This document shows positions 13,222 through 25,200 of a stretch of DNA of 64,000 bases, in pieces. Source of the DNA: Erythrophleum ivorense (lineage: Eukaryota > Streptophyta > Magnoliopsida > Fabales > Fabaceae). The notes under the pieces are model-generated. The model did not search any database. It was given only the letters and a program-made list of their open reading frames with translations, and was not told the origin of the DNA. Numbering within the stretch: the stretch's first letter is position 1; every line of letters begins with the position of its first letter. Where the stretch lies: contig JAIUCV010000008.1 of assembly GCA_026724425.1 (NCBI GenBank), forward strand, positions 23,756,369-23,820,368. Direction: 5' to 3'. The position numbers were made by a program, and so were the translations under genes.

Positions 13222-14299
13222 CTTAATTATATATAAAATCTTAGAAAGATAACATTTATTAAAGAGGAATAAGAAACTAAATTTAAAAGAAATTTGTAGA
13301 ATACCATATCGAAAGTTGATGCATTTGTCATTGGCGGTAATAACTTCCTTTTTTCCATGAAATATTTTATACTTTAGATTAGTTTAGGCTCATGCCTGCA
13401 CCCAAAGGCACCCAAAAAATAATAGTGACTAGAATTAGGATAACTTGGAAGGGAACAGACTTGTGAAATTTATCCAAGAGTTAATCAGAGAACAATTTAG
13501 TAGGGAGCAGGGCTCAATTTGCTAGCCGTATAGGGGCCACCTGTATAATTTCATTTTAAAATGCAAACATTATTTTAAATCCACGATAAATTATTAAAAG
13601 GACAAAAAAAAAAATCATGCCATGTGAGAGGAAGTTTGTTTTTTTGTTAAAACTGGTTCAAAATCTTGAAAACAAATAGTGAGGTAAGGTAAGAATCCAA
13701 TCCCAAAACCCTTCTCAATCTTTAAAACTAATGCTTGTGCCATATAATCTACCCTTGATACTGGCAGTGTGTGTTTTCTCTTTTTCTAACTATTTTTTTT
13801 AATTTATAGTGTACATTTACATTTTAAATACAGAGTATCTTAGATTTTATTAACTTATTAGCTTATTAATAAAATATTATCTTGTTTATGAGGTGGAGTG
13901 TCTGTTAGTTTGTAAAAAGTTTGAACTCAAAATTTATCTAATTTTGTATAAAATATATTCAAAATTAGAATAGGTTTAAAAGAATAGAAGTTGAAAAAGT
14001 GCAACAAAAACCATCTTTCACTAATCTGACAGACTAATAACCTAATTTCCGGCTTTGATTATGATTGCGCTGGTTTCCTATTTTCATTTCTCAATCCTCA
14101 CCCAATTGCCCAAACCAAAGCACAATAAGACCAACAAATTTGCGGTGACGCCCATGCACGTACCCACCACCGCCACATTACTGTCCATCTCCAATCGAGC
14201 GGTACTAATTCCCCACTAAACCTGCCAATTACCAGGGGAAGAAGAATTGCAGGCCCATGCGATCTCATCCTTCTCTTCCTCCGTGAAATTCTTCTCATT
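13222..14299 (+). other. Upstream region of the Pumilio gene
   Basis: No repeat termini or coding sequence were recognised. Composition turns more GC-rich from about 14090, consistent with promoter-proximal DNA and a leader exon. Confidence 0.3.
13947..13953 (+). promoter_or_regulatory. Candidate TATA box for the Pumilio gene
   Basis: TATAAAA lies about 450 bases upstream of the leader donor at 14393. The surrounding DNA is AT-rich, so a chance match is likely; no start site is confirmed. Confidence 0.2.
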
Positions 14300-14392
14300 C
14301 ATTCTTTTCCCCAACCTACCCCGTATCCTTTGGAAGAGGGGAATGATAGCACATTGATTTTCTGTTTCGTCCTCCTCAACTCCACATTTGAG
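14300..14392 (+). other. APUM4: Non-coding 5' UTR exon of the Pumilio gene (5' limit uncertain)
   Basis: A strong donor, GAG followed by GTAAGT, lies at 14393, and an acceptor (AACTTGTAG) ends at 14952, seven bases before the chosen ATG. This implies a 560-bp intron in the leader (14393-14952), common in plant genes. The transcription start is not visible, so the left edge is only nominal. Confidence 0.5.
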
Positions 14393-14952
14393 GTAAGTTT
14401 ATTAGCTCTTTGTATTTTTAATCTTGGCCAGTTTGTCTTTTTCTGCGCAAAATTCATGTATTGATATTTGGATTCAGAAATATCAATTTTTGGGTTTTGT
14501 TTGTTTTGATGTGAAGATTCCCTTTCGAGTTGTGGAACCTACGATCGTGTCTTCTGTTTTTCCTTCTTGTTGAAATTTTTTGATCGATCATGCTCTGTTC
14601 AAAGTGCGCGGGTAAAGGGTAGTTACAAAAGCAGAGAAATAGAATAATAGAGATTGTTTTAGCTATGGTTCTGTAAATTCTGAGCCCCACATACGTTGTG
14701 CGGATAACAATTGTCTGGCATATTCTTGGTGGGATTTTGATATGCGGGACTTTAAAAAGCAAAACGAACTATGATTCTTATTTTCTTCTGTTTTGTTTGG
14801 TTTCCTGTAATTTTATACAACAAAACAAAGGATTAAGGTATGGGCTATCTTTCTTTTTTTTTTTTTTTAATTTTTTTAAATATATACTTTATCTTTTTTA
14901 TTTGTTTTACATTTGTCAATTAATTTCCGTGGTATTTCTGTGTAACTTGTAG
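14393..14952 (+). other. Leader intron of the Pumilio gene
   Basis: 560 bp bounded by GTAAGT and TTGTAG, with a pyrimidine-rich T tract at 14849-14878. No repeat or coding sequence seen. Confidence 0.5.
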
Positions 14953-14959
14953 TTTGGAG

Positions 14960-15625
14960 ATGGCCACTGGATTTAAGGCAGACATGCAAAATTTAGATGA
15001 GGTTGTGCAACCTTTGTCAAATAGGATAATTGAAGACACTTTGCAGAGCGAGTTTGAAAGGATATTGCAAGAGCAGCGCAATGAACAGTTTGTCAATCGA
15101 GAAAGGGAACTCACTATTTATAGGAGTGGAAGTGCTCCTCCAACAGTCGAGGGATCACTTAGTGCTGTTGGCAGTCTTCTAAGGAATTCTAATTTTGGCA
15201 GGATCAATTGTAGTAGTGGTAATAATAATGGGTTTTTGACAGACGATGAGATCCGTTCACATCCTGCTTACCTTTCATATTATTATTCACATGAAAATAT
15301 CAATCCAAGGTTACCCCCACCATTGTTGTCAAAAGAAGATTGGCGTGTTGCACAAAGGTTTCAAGTTGGTGGGTGTTCATTAGAGGAATTCGGGAACTGG
15401 AAGATGTTTGCTGCCCATGGAGATAGTTCATCACTCTTTCCAATGCAACCAGGATTATCTGTGCTAGAGGCAGACAATGATTTGATGGAGCTGAGGAAAG
15501 CCATTGGACAGAATATCTCTGGGCAGAAGTCAGCTCAGTGTCTTGACAAGCGTACAGATGGTTTGGCTAGGATGTCAGGTGGTGGTCTTGGTGTGAGAAA
15601 AAACAGCTTTGCCAACATTCTTCAG
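14960..15625 (+). CDS. APUM4: Pumilio gene, coding exon 1
   Basis: Residues 1-222. Opens with MATGFKADMQ and contains RERELTIYRSGSAPPTVEG, the conserved N-terminal NABP-type stretch of plant Pumilio proteins. It ends in phase 0 at CAG before GTAATT. Confidence 0.88.
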
Positions 15626-16179
15626 GTAATTAATTTAAGCTGATCGCATGTGTGGTTTTCTTTAGTTCTAGATGCTACATTTTCTTTGCGATTAATAATG
15701 AGGCCAAAGTTTTCTTTAGAACTTTGTAATAACATTATGGCAGTTGGTAAAAGTTGATTTTATGATCAGTTCTATGGAATTTTCAAATATGTACAAGCTG
15801 TCAACCTGTTATGATTATTAAAGAAGTAATGCATTGATATGAGAGTTCATGCTATTTCATGACATAGATGGAATGTCATGAAACAGCCAATCAAGTTTAG
15901 TATCATTCATGTATGGATGTCTGATGTTGCTTAGAAATGTCAAAATTTATTGGGAGTAGACAGAATAGAATGACATTGATGTAGTAGCCTTGTCCTTCAT
16001 CTTCGTAATTTAAAATGCAATGTATAAAGTTCTCTATGCTTGAGATATATTACAAAGAAACCAATGGACCCATAACTATTAGACCTAGGATAAGAGGGCC
16101 TTATTTGTTGGTAAGCTGGATAGGGGATAAAAAGGGGAATCAACAGCTGTAACTAACACATGCGTAAGGTGTAGGGGCT

Positions 16180-16219
<40 letters not shown>

Positions 16220-19200
16220 ATATATTTGTGAGTGAGGGAAGTTCAGAGGGGCTGAGAAGAATTTCAAGATTGTGTTGGGAGAGTCATTGGCCTCTCTAAC
16301 ACTAGTGGTGTTTGTTTTCGTCACTTTACATTTCTGCTATTTTTTCCCTTACTGTAATCTGAATCTGTCTGTTCCTCATTCCAATCCATTGTTAGGAGGA
16401 GGACTGGCAGCTCTTTTCTTTATATAAGCAATAGTAGATTCAATGGGTTCTATCAATTTGGTATCAGAGCTATTTGTATTTGGGGCATCATTACCACTAG
16501 AAGGGAGGATCGAATGGACTTGTTGGAGAGGAATGTTGGTTTGTTGCAAAAAGGACAGAAGGAAACAAACAACGAATTGATGGCTATAAGAGCTTTGGTG
16601 ATGGAGTTACGTGATCAATTAGTTGAGATGATTGGTGATTTTAAAATAGGCAAAACTGTAACTCAAACTCAACGCCTATCACCACTAGTGAAAGCAAGAA
16701 GTAGAAGCATTGATATGGAGACTTTGTTGGTAGAGCTAAGAAGGGAGAAGGCAGAGTTCAATAAAGCCAAAGAGAAAGAAACTAATGAAGGACCTTAGAT
16801 GATTAGAGCTGGAGAATAAGAAAATTCTGACAAAGGTGTTCTTATTGGTCTTGCTGTTGCAGTTGCATGGGAGAACAAAACAGAAGCATCAATGGAGTTA
16901 GCAATTCTTGGCCATTTTGAGTCTTTGAAAATTAGACTGACTTATACCTTCTTAACAACCAAGGAAGCACAACGAGAGATTGGAGAGGAATCACATGGGA
17001 AGGAAGCGTTCTGGGCATGCAAACAAGACTAGTGTTTGTCAGCAAGAGAAGAAGGAGGCATTGTGAAGAATGAGCCTCTTGAAGATGGCAACAGGGAAGA
17101 GGTAGAGGGAAGACATGGGTCATACTTGATCCACATCATCAAAGTGATTGAAGGATTAGGCTCAAGAGGGGTTTAGGAAGAATGGGCTAGTGAAATTAAG
17201 TGGGAAAGAAGGCCCTAATGGAAAGGAGGAACTAATTCAAAAGTGGAAGGCTACAATTGGGCAGAAATACTTAACCCAGCCAAACAACCCAAACCTGATT
17301 CATTTCTGCTCAACTCCAAGCAATCATCTTCTTCGTTGTTGCATCCTAAAGAGTTGGTGCGGCTTCCATCTAGTGCGGAGGTAGTGAATAGGAAAACAAA
17401 GATGAACATGCAAGGCATTTTGTGTGGTGTAAAAGGAAAATCAGGGATTATTCAAGAGTTAACGATGGAGTTGAAGCTGGAACACATTGTGACGAAATCC
17501 ACAAGGAAAGGAAGCGGGAATTGTTGCCGTTGAAAGAAGCTTGTGATGAAGTCATGGTGATCGAAACAATATAGAAGGGAATTTAGGATGATATATGGGC
17601 TTGAGTTCCAATTGTTGAAGGCACATGAGGTTTACGTGAGGAAGGAAACATTTTGCAAAATCTTTATAGGCCCAAATGGTAGAGGGACTATGACTCCATT
17701 ATTGTGGGTCATTCATGTATTTGACCCAACCCAAAATAATAACCAAGGATCAAATAAAAGTCACGAAGCATTTCAAGGAGCTGAGTCTGAAGTCCCAGAC
17801 AATGAACATACTCCATTGACCAAAAAATTTTGAGATTTTTGAAGTAGCATAGATGCAAAGCTAGTGAGAACAAAGGAGTAGGGATTCCTTCTATGTCAGG
17901 TTGAAAATTTTGGGGCCAATCAAAGGAGTAGGAACTCCTAGCTTCAAATGTCCTTAATGGAGGTAAGAGTCAGAAATGGTATTTGTTGGGTATTTGATAG
18001 GTATTTTGTGGGAACAGCAAGTAATTTGGAGAAATTGTACTCTAACCTTCAGTCTTCTCATCATGAGCAGGATAAGGTTTAGTGGGCAGAAAAATTGAGG
18101 CTATATGGCAAACATGTACACATTGTGTTGTTTGAAAATGATAGCCAATACTCCAGCATTGTTTCTTAAAGATGCTGTCTATTTGATGGAACCCAAACAA
18201 CTCTTGTTTAATTAATCAGACAAACCTACAATATCCTTGCTCAATTAAGGAAAAATGGAATAGGATGGCAGCAGATTACAGGCTTAACGTAAGCAAGAAG
18301 AAAATGAAAATAAACAAGAGAAAGAAAAAGGGGTCTTTAGTATTCGAGAGACTAGAGGCTCTCCTAATTCAAAAGCTTCCAAATGATTTTCCTCCCCCCT
18401 CTCTGGATACCTCTCTTTCCCTTATAACCCCGCTCACACACATCAGCATCCTTTCTCTCTCTTTCTTTGCTGTCACTAAACGACAGAAGTAGTTATCCTT
18501 CAGATGCCACCTCACCCAATGGGTCTTTATCTTTTTCTTCCTAGCGTAGACCTTTCCCAATTATGGGCCTTTATAGTCCTATTCCTCCTCTCATAAACTG
18601 GGCCTCCAAAGCTACAGGGTCTATCATTTCCCTCCCCATCAAGTTTCACCTTGTCCTCAAGGTAGAAATTAAAAATTGAGGCCGACGGCTTTTTAATGAT
18701 AGAACTTTGTGCTTGTTGCACCAAAGAATCAAAACAATCATCTTGTAGCTTATCATGAAAACTAATAGCAATAGTGTGAACAGAACTTAGTCCCAGTTCA
18801 TTTTGCCAGACCAGAATTCTCTCCCTATAGATGGACTTGACTCTACCATAAACATCTTCCTAATATACTAGTCTTTCACAACCATTAAATCTCCAGGTCA
18901 AAATGAGAGAAAATGAGGTTGCAAAAATTTCTCCAGAATCATTAAAGCTAGCTCTAAATAAGTGAATATTGTGCCCTTCATTTGAAACTTCTAGAATTTT
19001 AAGGAACAGAACTTGGTTATTCCATGGTTCAAGTCCTCCATTTAGTGTTATATGTATATGTAATCCAGGCACCAGATATAACTTCTGTAAATTATGTAAT
19101 TGCTTATTAGCTTCTCCTTGAGCCAACTCATACTAGTAACCACCACTCTTCTGAATTGCTTCCCCAACATTCCATACAGTTACATATTCACCACATCACA

Positions 19201-22200
19201 AAGCTCTGCCAACAAACTCCACTATTACACCCCTGCCAGAGATAAATTGCTTGAATTTTGCTAATTTTAAACCATCAACAAGGATAGATTCATGTAGAGG
19301 AGCAGCAATTAAGAGGGGAAACAGTGATAGTGTACGATTTTCTACCTTCCTTGCTTTAGCATCAATCCAAACTATTTCATAATCTCCTACTCTTTTGAAG
19401 CATGCATTACCCATTAGCTTCTCAAATGATTGAACCTTCAGATGGCACTGCTTTAAATGCTTTGTGGCTTTGGCTGATCCAAGCACCCAAACAAGCTTTA
19501 GGTAAGCCACATGGGAGAGAATATTTTTAATTGTACCTCCACAGCCTTCCATGTAAACCAATGAACACTCCACTTGTACAGTTCTGTCTTCAAATATGAC
19601 TTTTGATACTGTTAGCCAGTAGCAGGCCCAAGGCCCATTATTTCTGAAGCCAATATCTATTAGAATATTTCTCCTGATTCTTAGGGATTAGATTACCTAA
19701 AATATATCTGTTGCTATCCTTGTATTTATCTAGCATTATCCTAGCATTTATTTCTAGAATTATTTTTGTTTTATATATTCTGTACTCAGCAGAAAAGAAT
19801 ACGACAGTTGTATTTTAGCTTCTATTCCTCTGTTCATGGTATTAGAGCCTGGTTCTGGTCTGCCATGATTCGGTTTGGGTTTGGCCTGAACACAGAAGGC
19901 CAAGATGATCGAGGGTCATCGACGGAAATTTCCTCCCAGTCGTCAGTGATAAATACCCAAGGTCCTCAAGTGCCAAATGAAGCCACACTGGTGTCCATAA
20001 CGATACACCATCTCAACGGACAAAACTATCTTCAGTGGTCGTCCAGCGTTTGATTGTTCGTAACCGGCAAGGGCAAATATGCATATTTGACCGGAGCAAA
20101 ATCAAGGCCATCTGTCAACGATCCCAAGTATTTCGAATGGGAGGCAGAGAACTTTACTGTCCAAGCTTGGTTGGTGAATTCGATGACCATCGAGATTAGT
20201 GCTCACTTCACGCTGTACAATTCTGCTCACGATGTGTGGGAAGCAGCAAGAGACATGTTCGCATCTCTTAAGAACAGAGTTGCAATTCTGGAAATTGAGG
20301 CTTTCCTCCATGAGTTCAAACAGGGTAACTTGAGTGTCACCCAATACTATACCAATCTGGTTGTTCATTGGCAGCAATTGGATTTATACGATAGCCCCGA
20401 TTGGTCATGCACAGCAGATGCAGCTCGCTATACAAAAATAAAGGAGGAAAAGAGAATATTCAAATTCTTGGTCCGTTTCAACTCCTCATATGATGCGGCA
20501 CGTGGCAGAATTATGGCTCTTGAAAATCTGCCATCATTAAAGGAAGTGTTCTTCATTATTAAGCATGAGGAAAGTAGGAAGAAACTTACCTCTAGTGATC
20601 AACTGAGATTCACTGAGCAAGATTCTGCTGCACTAGTTTCTCGGGGAACTCAAAATAACGATGGTAGAAGCAAGAGAAATGGGAAGTGGTGTGATCACTG
20701 TCAAAGATCCAGACATACCCGTGATACTTGCTGGAAATTGCATGGTAAACCACCCAACCAGAAAGGGAAAGGCGGAAACAAAAGCAAAGGTTTTTCTACT
20801 ACTATAGATAGTAAGAGTGAATTTGTTCTTGAAAAGATTAACAAGGAAGATATAGAAGCTCTCAAAAGGTTGCTAGAAAAATACGAGTCTCACACATTGT
20901 CACAAGAAAGGGTAGTTGCAGCCAGCAACATTGCATATACAGGTAATGCAATACTTGCATTCAACGCTAAAGCGCAGCACCAAGGTATGTGGTTGGTGGA
21001 CTCAGGTGCTACTGATCACATGACAGGAAACAAATCTCTGATTCAAAATCTTCAACCTTGTGACAAGCCAATGTTCATCAAAATTGCTGATGGAACCTTT
21101 ACCCGGGTTCTTGGGACTGAAATAGTCTATATATCTGAATATATTATATTAAACAATGTTTTGTATGCACCTGGTCTAAATTGCAATCTGTTATCAGTTA
21201 GAAGAGTGACATGGGATCTAAATTGCCATGCTGATTTTACATCGGTTGAATGTATTTTTCAGGACTTGGAGTCGGGGAAGAGGATTGGCATTGCTAAGAT
21301 TCTAGAAGGACTCTATTGCTTGGAAGGAAGTTGTAGCGATCGGCAATTATTCAAATTTGAAGAAAAGAGTGTGTTTTTAGCCCAGTTTTCGAATAAAGGT
21401 GTTTTATTATGGCACTATAGGTTAGGCCACCCCAGTTTCAACTACATGTTTAAATTATTCCCAAATTCTATGAATAAAAATGATCTCTCTTACTTGTGAT
21501 GTCTGCCAAATTTCCAAACATACAAAAAGCTCCTACAAACCACATATTCACAAACCATCACAACCCTTTTCCATGATTCATAGTGACATTTGGGGACCAT
21601 CACGGGTCCACTCTCACCAAAGCAAAGTGGTTTGTTACTTTTATCGATGACCACACACGCCTTACTTGGGTATTCCTAATGAGGGAAAAATCTGAAATGG
21701 TTCAAATTTTTATAAACTTCCATACTATGATCAAAAATCAGTTTCAAACAACTATTCAAGTTCTAAGGAGTGACAATGGGAGAGGATATATGAGTGATAC
21801 ACTACAAAAGTACCTGAAATAGCATGGCATTATTCACCAAACCAGTTGCATAAACACCCCACAACAGAATGGCATAGTTGAGAGAAAGAATAGACACCTC
21901 CTAGACGTCACACGAGCTTTAATGATAACACACAATGTCCCAAAAACTTTCTGGAGTGAGGCAGTTCTTACTGCTGCACATTTAATTAATAGGATGCCTT
22001 CTAAAACCTTAGAATTTTAGACTCCAATCCAAAAGCTCAACGAAACCTTCCCTAACACACATCTCATTACTCACATTCCAGAAAAAGTGTTTGGTTGTGT
22101 AGCTTATGTGCATAATGATCATGGAGGGAAACTTGATCCAAGAGCCATTAAGTGTATTTTCCTCGCATACCCAGCAACCCAAAAAGGTTACAGGGGCTAT

Positions 22201-25200
22201 TCCCCTGCTTTTAGGAAATTTTTTGTTACCATGAATGTCACCTTTGATGAGCAGATCCCTTTTTACCCCAAAACTCCCATTCAGGGGGAGAATCATGGGA
22301 AGGAATGGGAGTTTTTGACCCTGAACACCTTTGATAGTCAACCAGTATCTCTTCCACTTCCCCAAAATCCATTGAATAGTTTTGTCCAGCACCCAGGACT
22401 CACTCTAGCGACTGAAACAGATTTCTTACCCAATCCCAACTCACATGAAATTGAATTATCAAATGAAACCTCCCAGCCTAAAAATGACCAACACAACCAT
22501 CTTGAACCCGAAATTGCTCCTATTGAAATTGAACAGGTAGAGAAAGATCATACTGAAATAGGGGTGGTAGATCAATATAGAAGCAAGGAACTGATGGTCT
22601 ATTCAAGAAGAGGCAAGGGCAAGGTTTAGGAAAAGGAATCTGAGGGTGAGACTTCTATGGATCTTATGCAAAGCCAAGAATCAACTCTGTTCTCCATTCC
22701 TGATGATTTGAGCCAGCCAATTGCAGTAAGAAAAGGGGTAAGGAAGTGCACTTTACATCCTATCAGTAACTTTGTCAACTATGATAAATTATCTGGAAAT
22801 TTACAAAGCTTTGTGACTAGTATTTCTAATGAAAAGTTGCTAGCAAATTTCCAAGAAGCAATTGCAGATCATAAGTGGAAGGAGGCTATTAATGAAGAGT
22901 TGAGAGCATTGAAGAAAAACCAGACTTGGGAAATCACTGAACTACCCAAGCACAACACTACAGTTGGGTGCAAATGGGTCTTCGTAATCAAATATCACCC
23001 CGATGGAACAATAAGCAGATATAAAGCTCATCTAGTGGCAAGAGGTTTTACACAGACACATGGCATTGATTACCAGGAGACATTTGCTACGGTGGCAAAG
23101 CTAAATACAATCAAAATCCTCTTATCACTTGCAGTTAACAAAGATTGGCCTCTCCACTAACTCGATGTGAAGAATGCCTTCCTCAATGGAGATCTGGAAG
23201 AGGAAGTGTATATGGATGTCCCTCAAGGTCACTCAGATTACAAAAACCCAAACAAGGTATGTAGATTATACAAATCACTTTACGGCTTAAAGCAATCACC
23301 AAGAGCCTGGTTTGATAGATTTGCAAAGGTAGTGAAAAATCTAGGATACACTCAATGCCAAACTGATCACACCTTATTTGTGAAACACACAAAAGAGAAA
23401 AGCTCAATCTTGATATAGAAGAGATACATAAATTAAAGAAGTCATTGGCTGCTGAATTCGAAGTTAAAGATTTGGGAAATCTGAGGTATTTTCTTGGGAT
23501 GGAGGTGGCTAGATCAAGTAAAGGAATTGTTGTTTCACAGAGGAAATATACTCTGGACCTATTGAAAGAGACTGAGATGTTGGGGTCTAAGCCTGCAGAA
23601 ACTCCAATGGATGCCACTAATAAATTGGGTCACATTGAAGAATCCTCACTGGTAGACACCGGAAGGTATCAAAGATTAGTTGGTAAACTCATATACTTGT
23701 CTTACACAAGACTTGATATCAGTTATCCAGTTAGTGTGGTGAGCCAATTCATGAGTAAGCCACAAGAATATATGGAAGCTGTGTACGGGATCTTGAGATA
23801 TTTGAAGATGACTCTTGGAAAGGGCTTATTTTTTGAGAAAGGGCGTAACAGACAGATTGGGGTGTTTATAGATGCTGATTGGGCAGGATCTCCAATTGAT
23901 AGAAGATCAACAACAGGGTATTGTACGTTTGTATAGAGAAACCTGGTGACATGGAGGAGCAAGAAGCAGCCTGTAGTTGCCAGTAGTGCAGAGGCTGAGT
24001 ATAGGGCCCTAGCCTTAGGTATATGCGAAGGAATGTGGATACACAGACTACTAAATGAATTAAATATTGAAGTACACTTTCCAATGAAGGTGTGGTGTGA
24101 CAATATGGCTACCATTGGTATCGCCAAAAATCCCATTCATCATAATAGAACTAAACATGTGGAGATTGACAGATATTTTATCAAAGAAAAAATTGATACT
24201 AAGTTGATTGATCTGGCCTATGTCTCATCAAATTCACAAGTTGCTGACCTTTTTACAAAGGCCCTTTCAAGAGTTATATTTGAAGAGCTTAGTGACAAGT
24301 TGGGAATGATAAATATCTATTCACCAGCTTGAGAGGGAGTGTTAGCCAGTAGCAGGCCCAAGGCCCATTATTTATGAAGCCAATATCTGTTAGAATATTT
24401 CTCCTGATTCTTAGGGATTAGATTACCTAAAATATATCTATTGCTATCCTTGTATTTATCTGGCATTATCCTAGCATTTATTTCTAGAATTATTTCTGTT
24501 TTATATATTTGGTACTCAACAGAAAAGAATACGACAGTTGTATTTCAGCTTCTATTCCTTTGTTCAGATACTTTTTGCATCAAGTATCAAATTTGCAACA
24601 TTTTACCTGGTTTTCCATCCCTATCACCAACACACATTGTTGTGTGTTCTATATCTTTGGCTGATTTGCTCTCATTTGCCACATGTCCACCAATACATAT
24701 ATTATTTTGCTCTAAGCTACCAGGTGTGTCTTGGCATATTGTAGCAAGTACCTTACTATACTCATCTAGAGAGATACCTAGAGTGCTCACTGTGCTCATT
24801 GCTTGCATTGAGTAGGGTCTAAGCTTGGCTGCACAACTTTTAAGGACTCTTTTCCCTAATTTTTGAGCAATTGATAGAACTTCCTTATTATCAACTTCCT
24901 TATTATCTTTCTTCACACGGGTCAGGATTGAGGCAAGTAGGACCTGAGATATATATTCATTTTTCTCTATGGCACATGTCATCATAATCTCCATGGATGA
25001 GAAAACACTCTCTGGATGATGTTCTCCTATTGCCTTTAAGAAATGTTGAAACATCTCCAGAATCAGGGCATCACACTCATGAATTAGAAGTAGAATGGGT
25101 TGAGGTTTTGTATCCTTCACTATGCCTAATAAAATGCCTTCACTCCGCATCCCTATTACTCCAAACTTAGGCATGATCACAAGGGATTCAGCAGCATCCC

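Larger units (their letters stand above)
19610..24566 (+). mobile_element. Element C: Ty1-copia retrotransposon (4957 bp), defective
   Basis: LTRs of 227 bp at 19610-19836 and 24340-24566 start TGTTAGCC and end TGTTCA; ten differences give 4.4% divergence. The duplication GATAC flanks it at 19605-19609 and 24567-24571. The primer site TGGTATTAGAGC is at 19837 and a polypurine tract GAGAGGGAG at 24331-24339. Domain order is gag, protease, integrase, RT, RNase H, i.e. Copia. It lies in element B. Confidence 0.95.

Noticed and set aside
14954..14959. TTG start two codons upstream of the chosen Pumilio ATG
   Set aside because: A plant mRNA would start at the ATG at 14960; the TTG follows directly on the leader acceptor.
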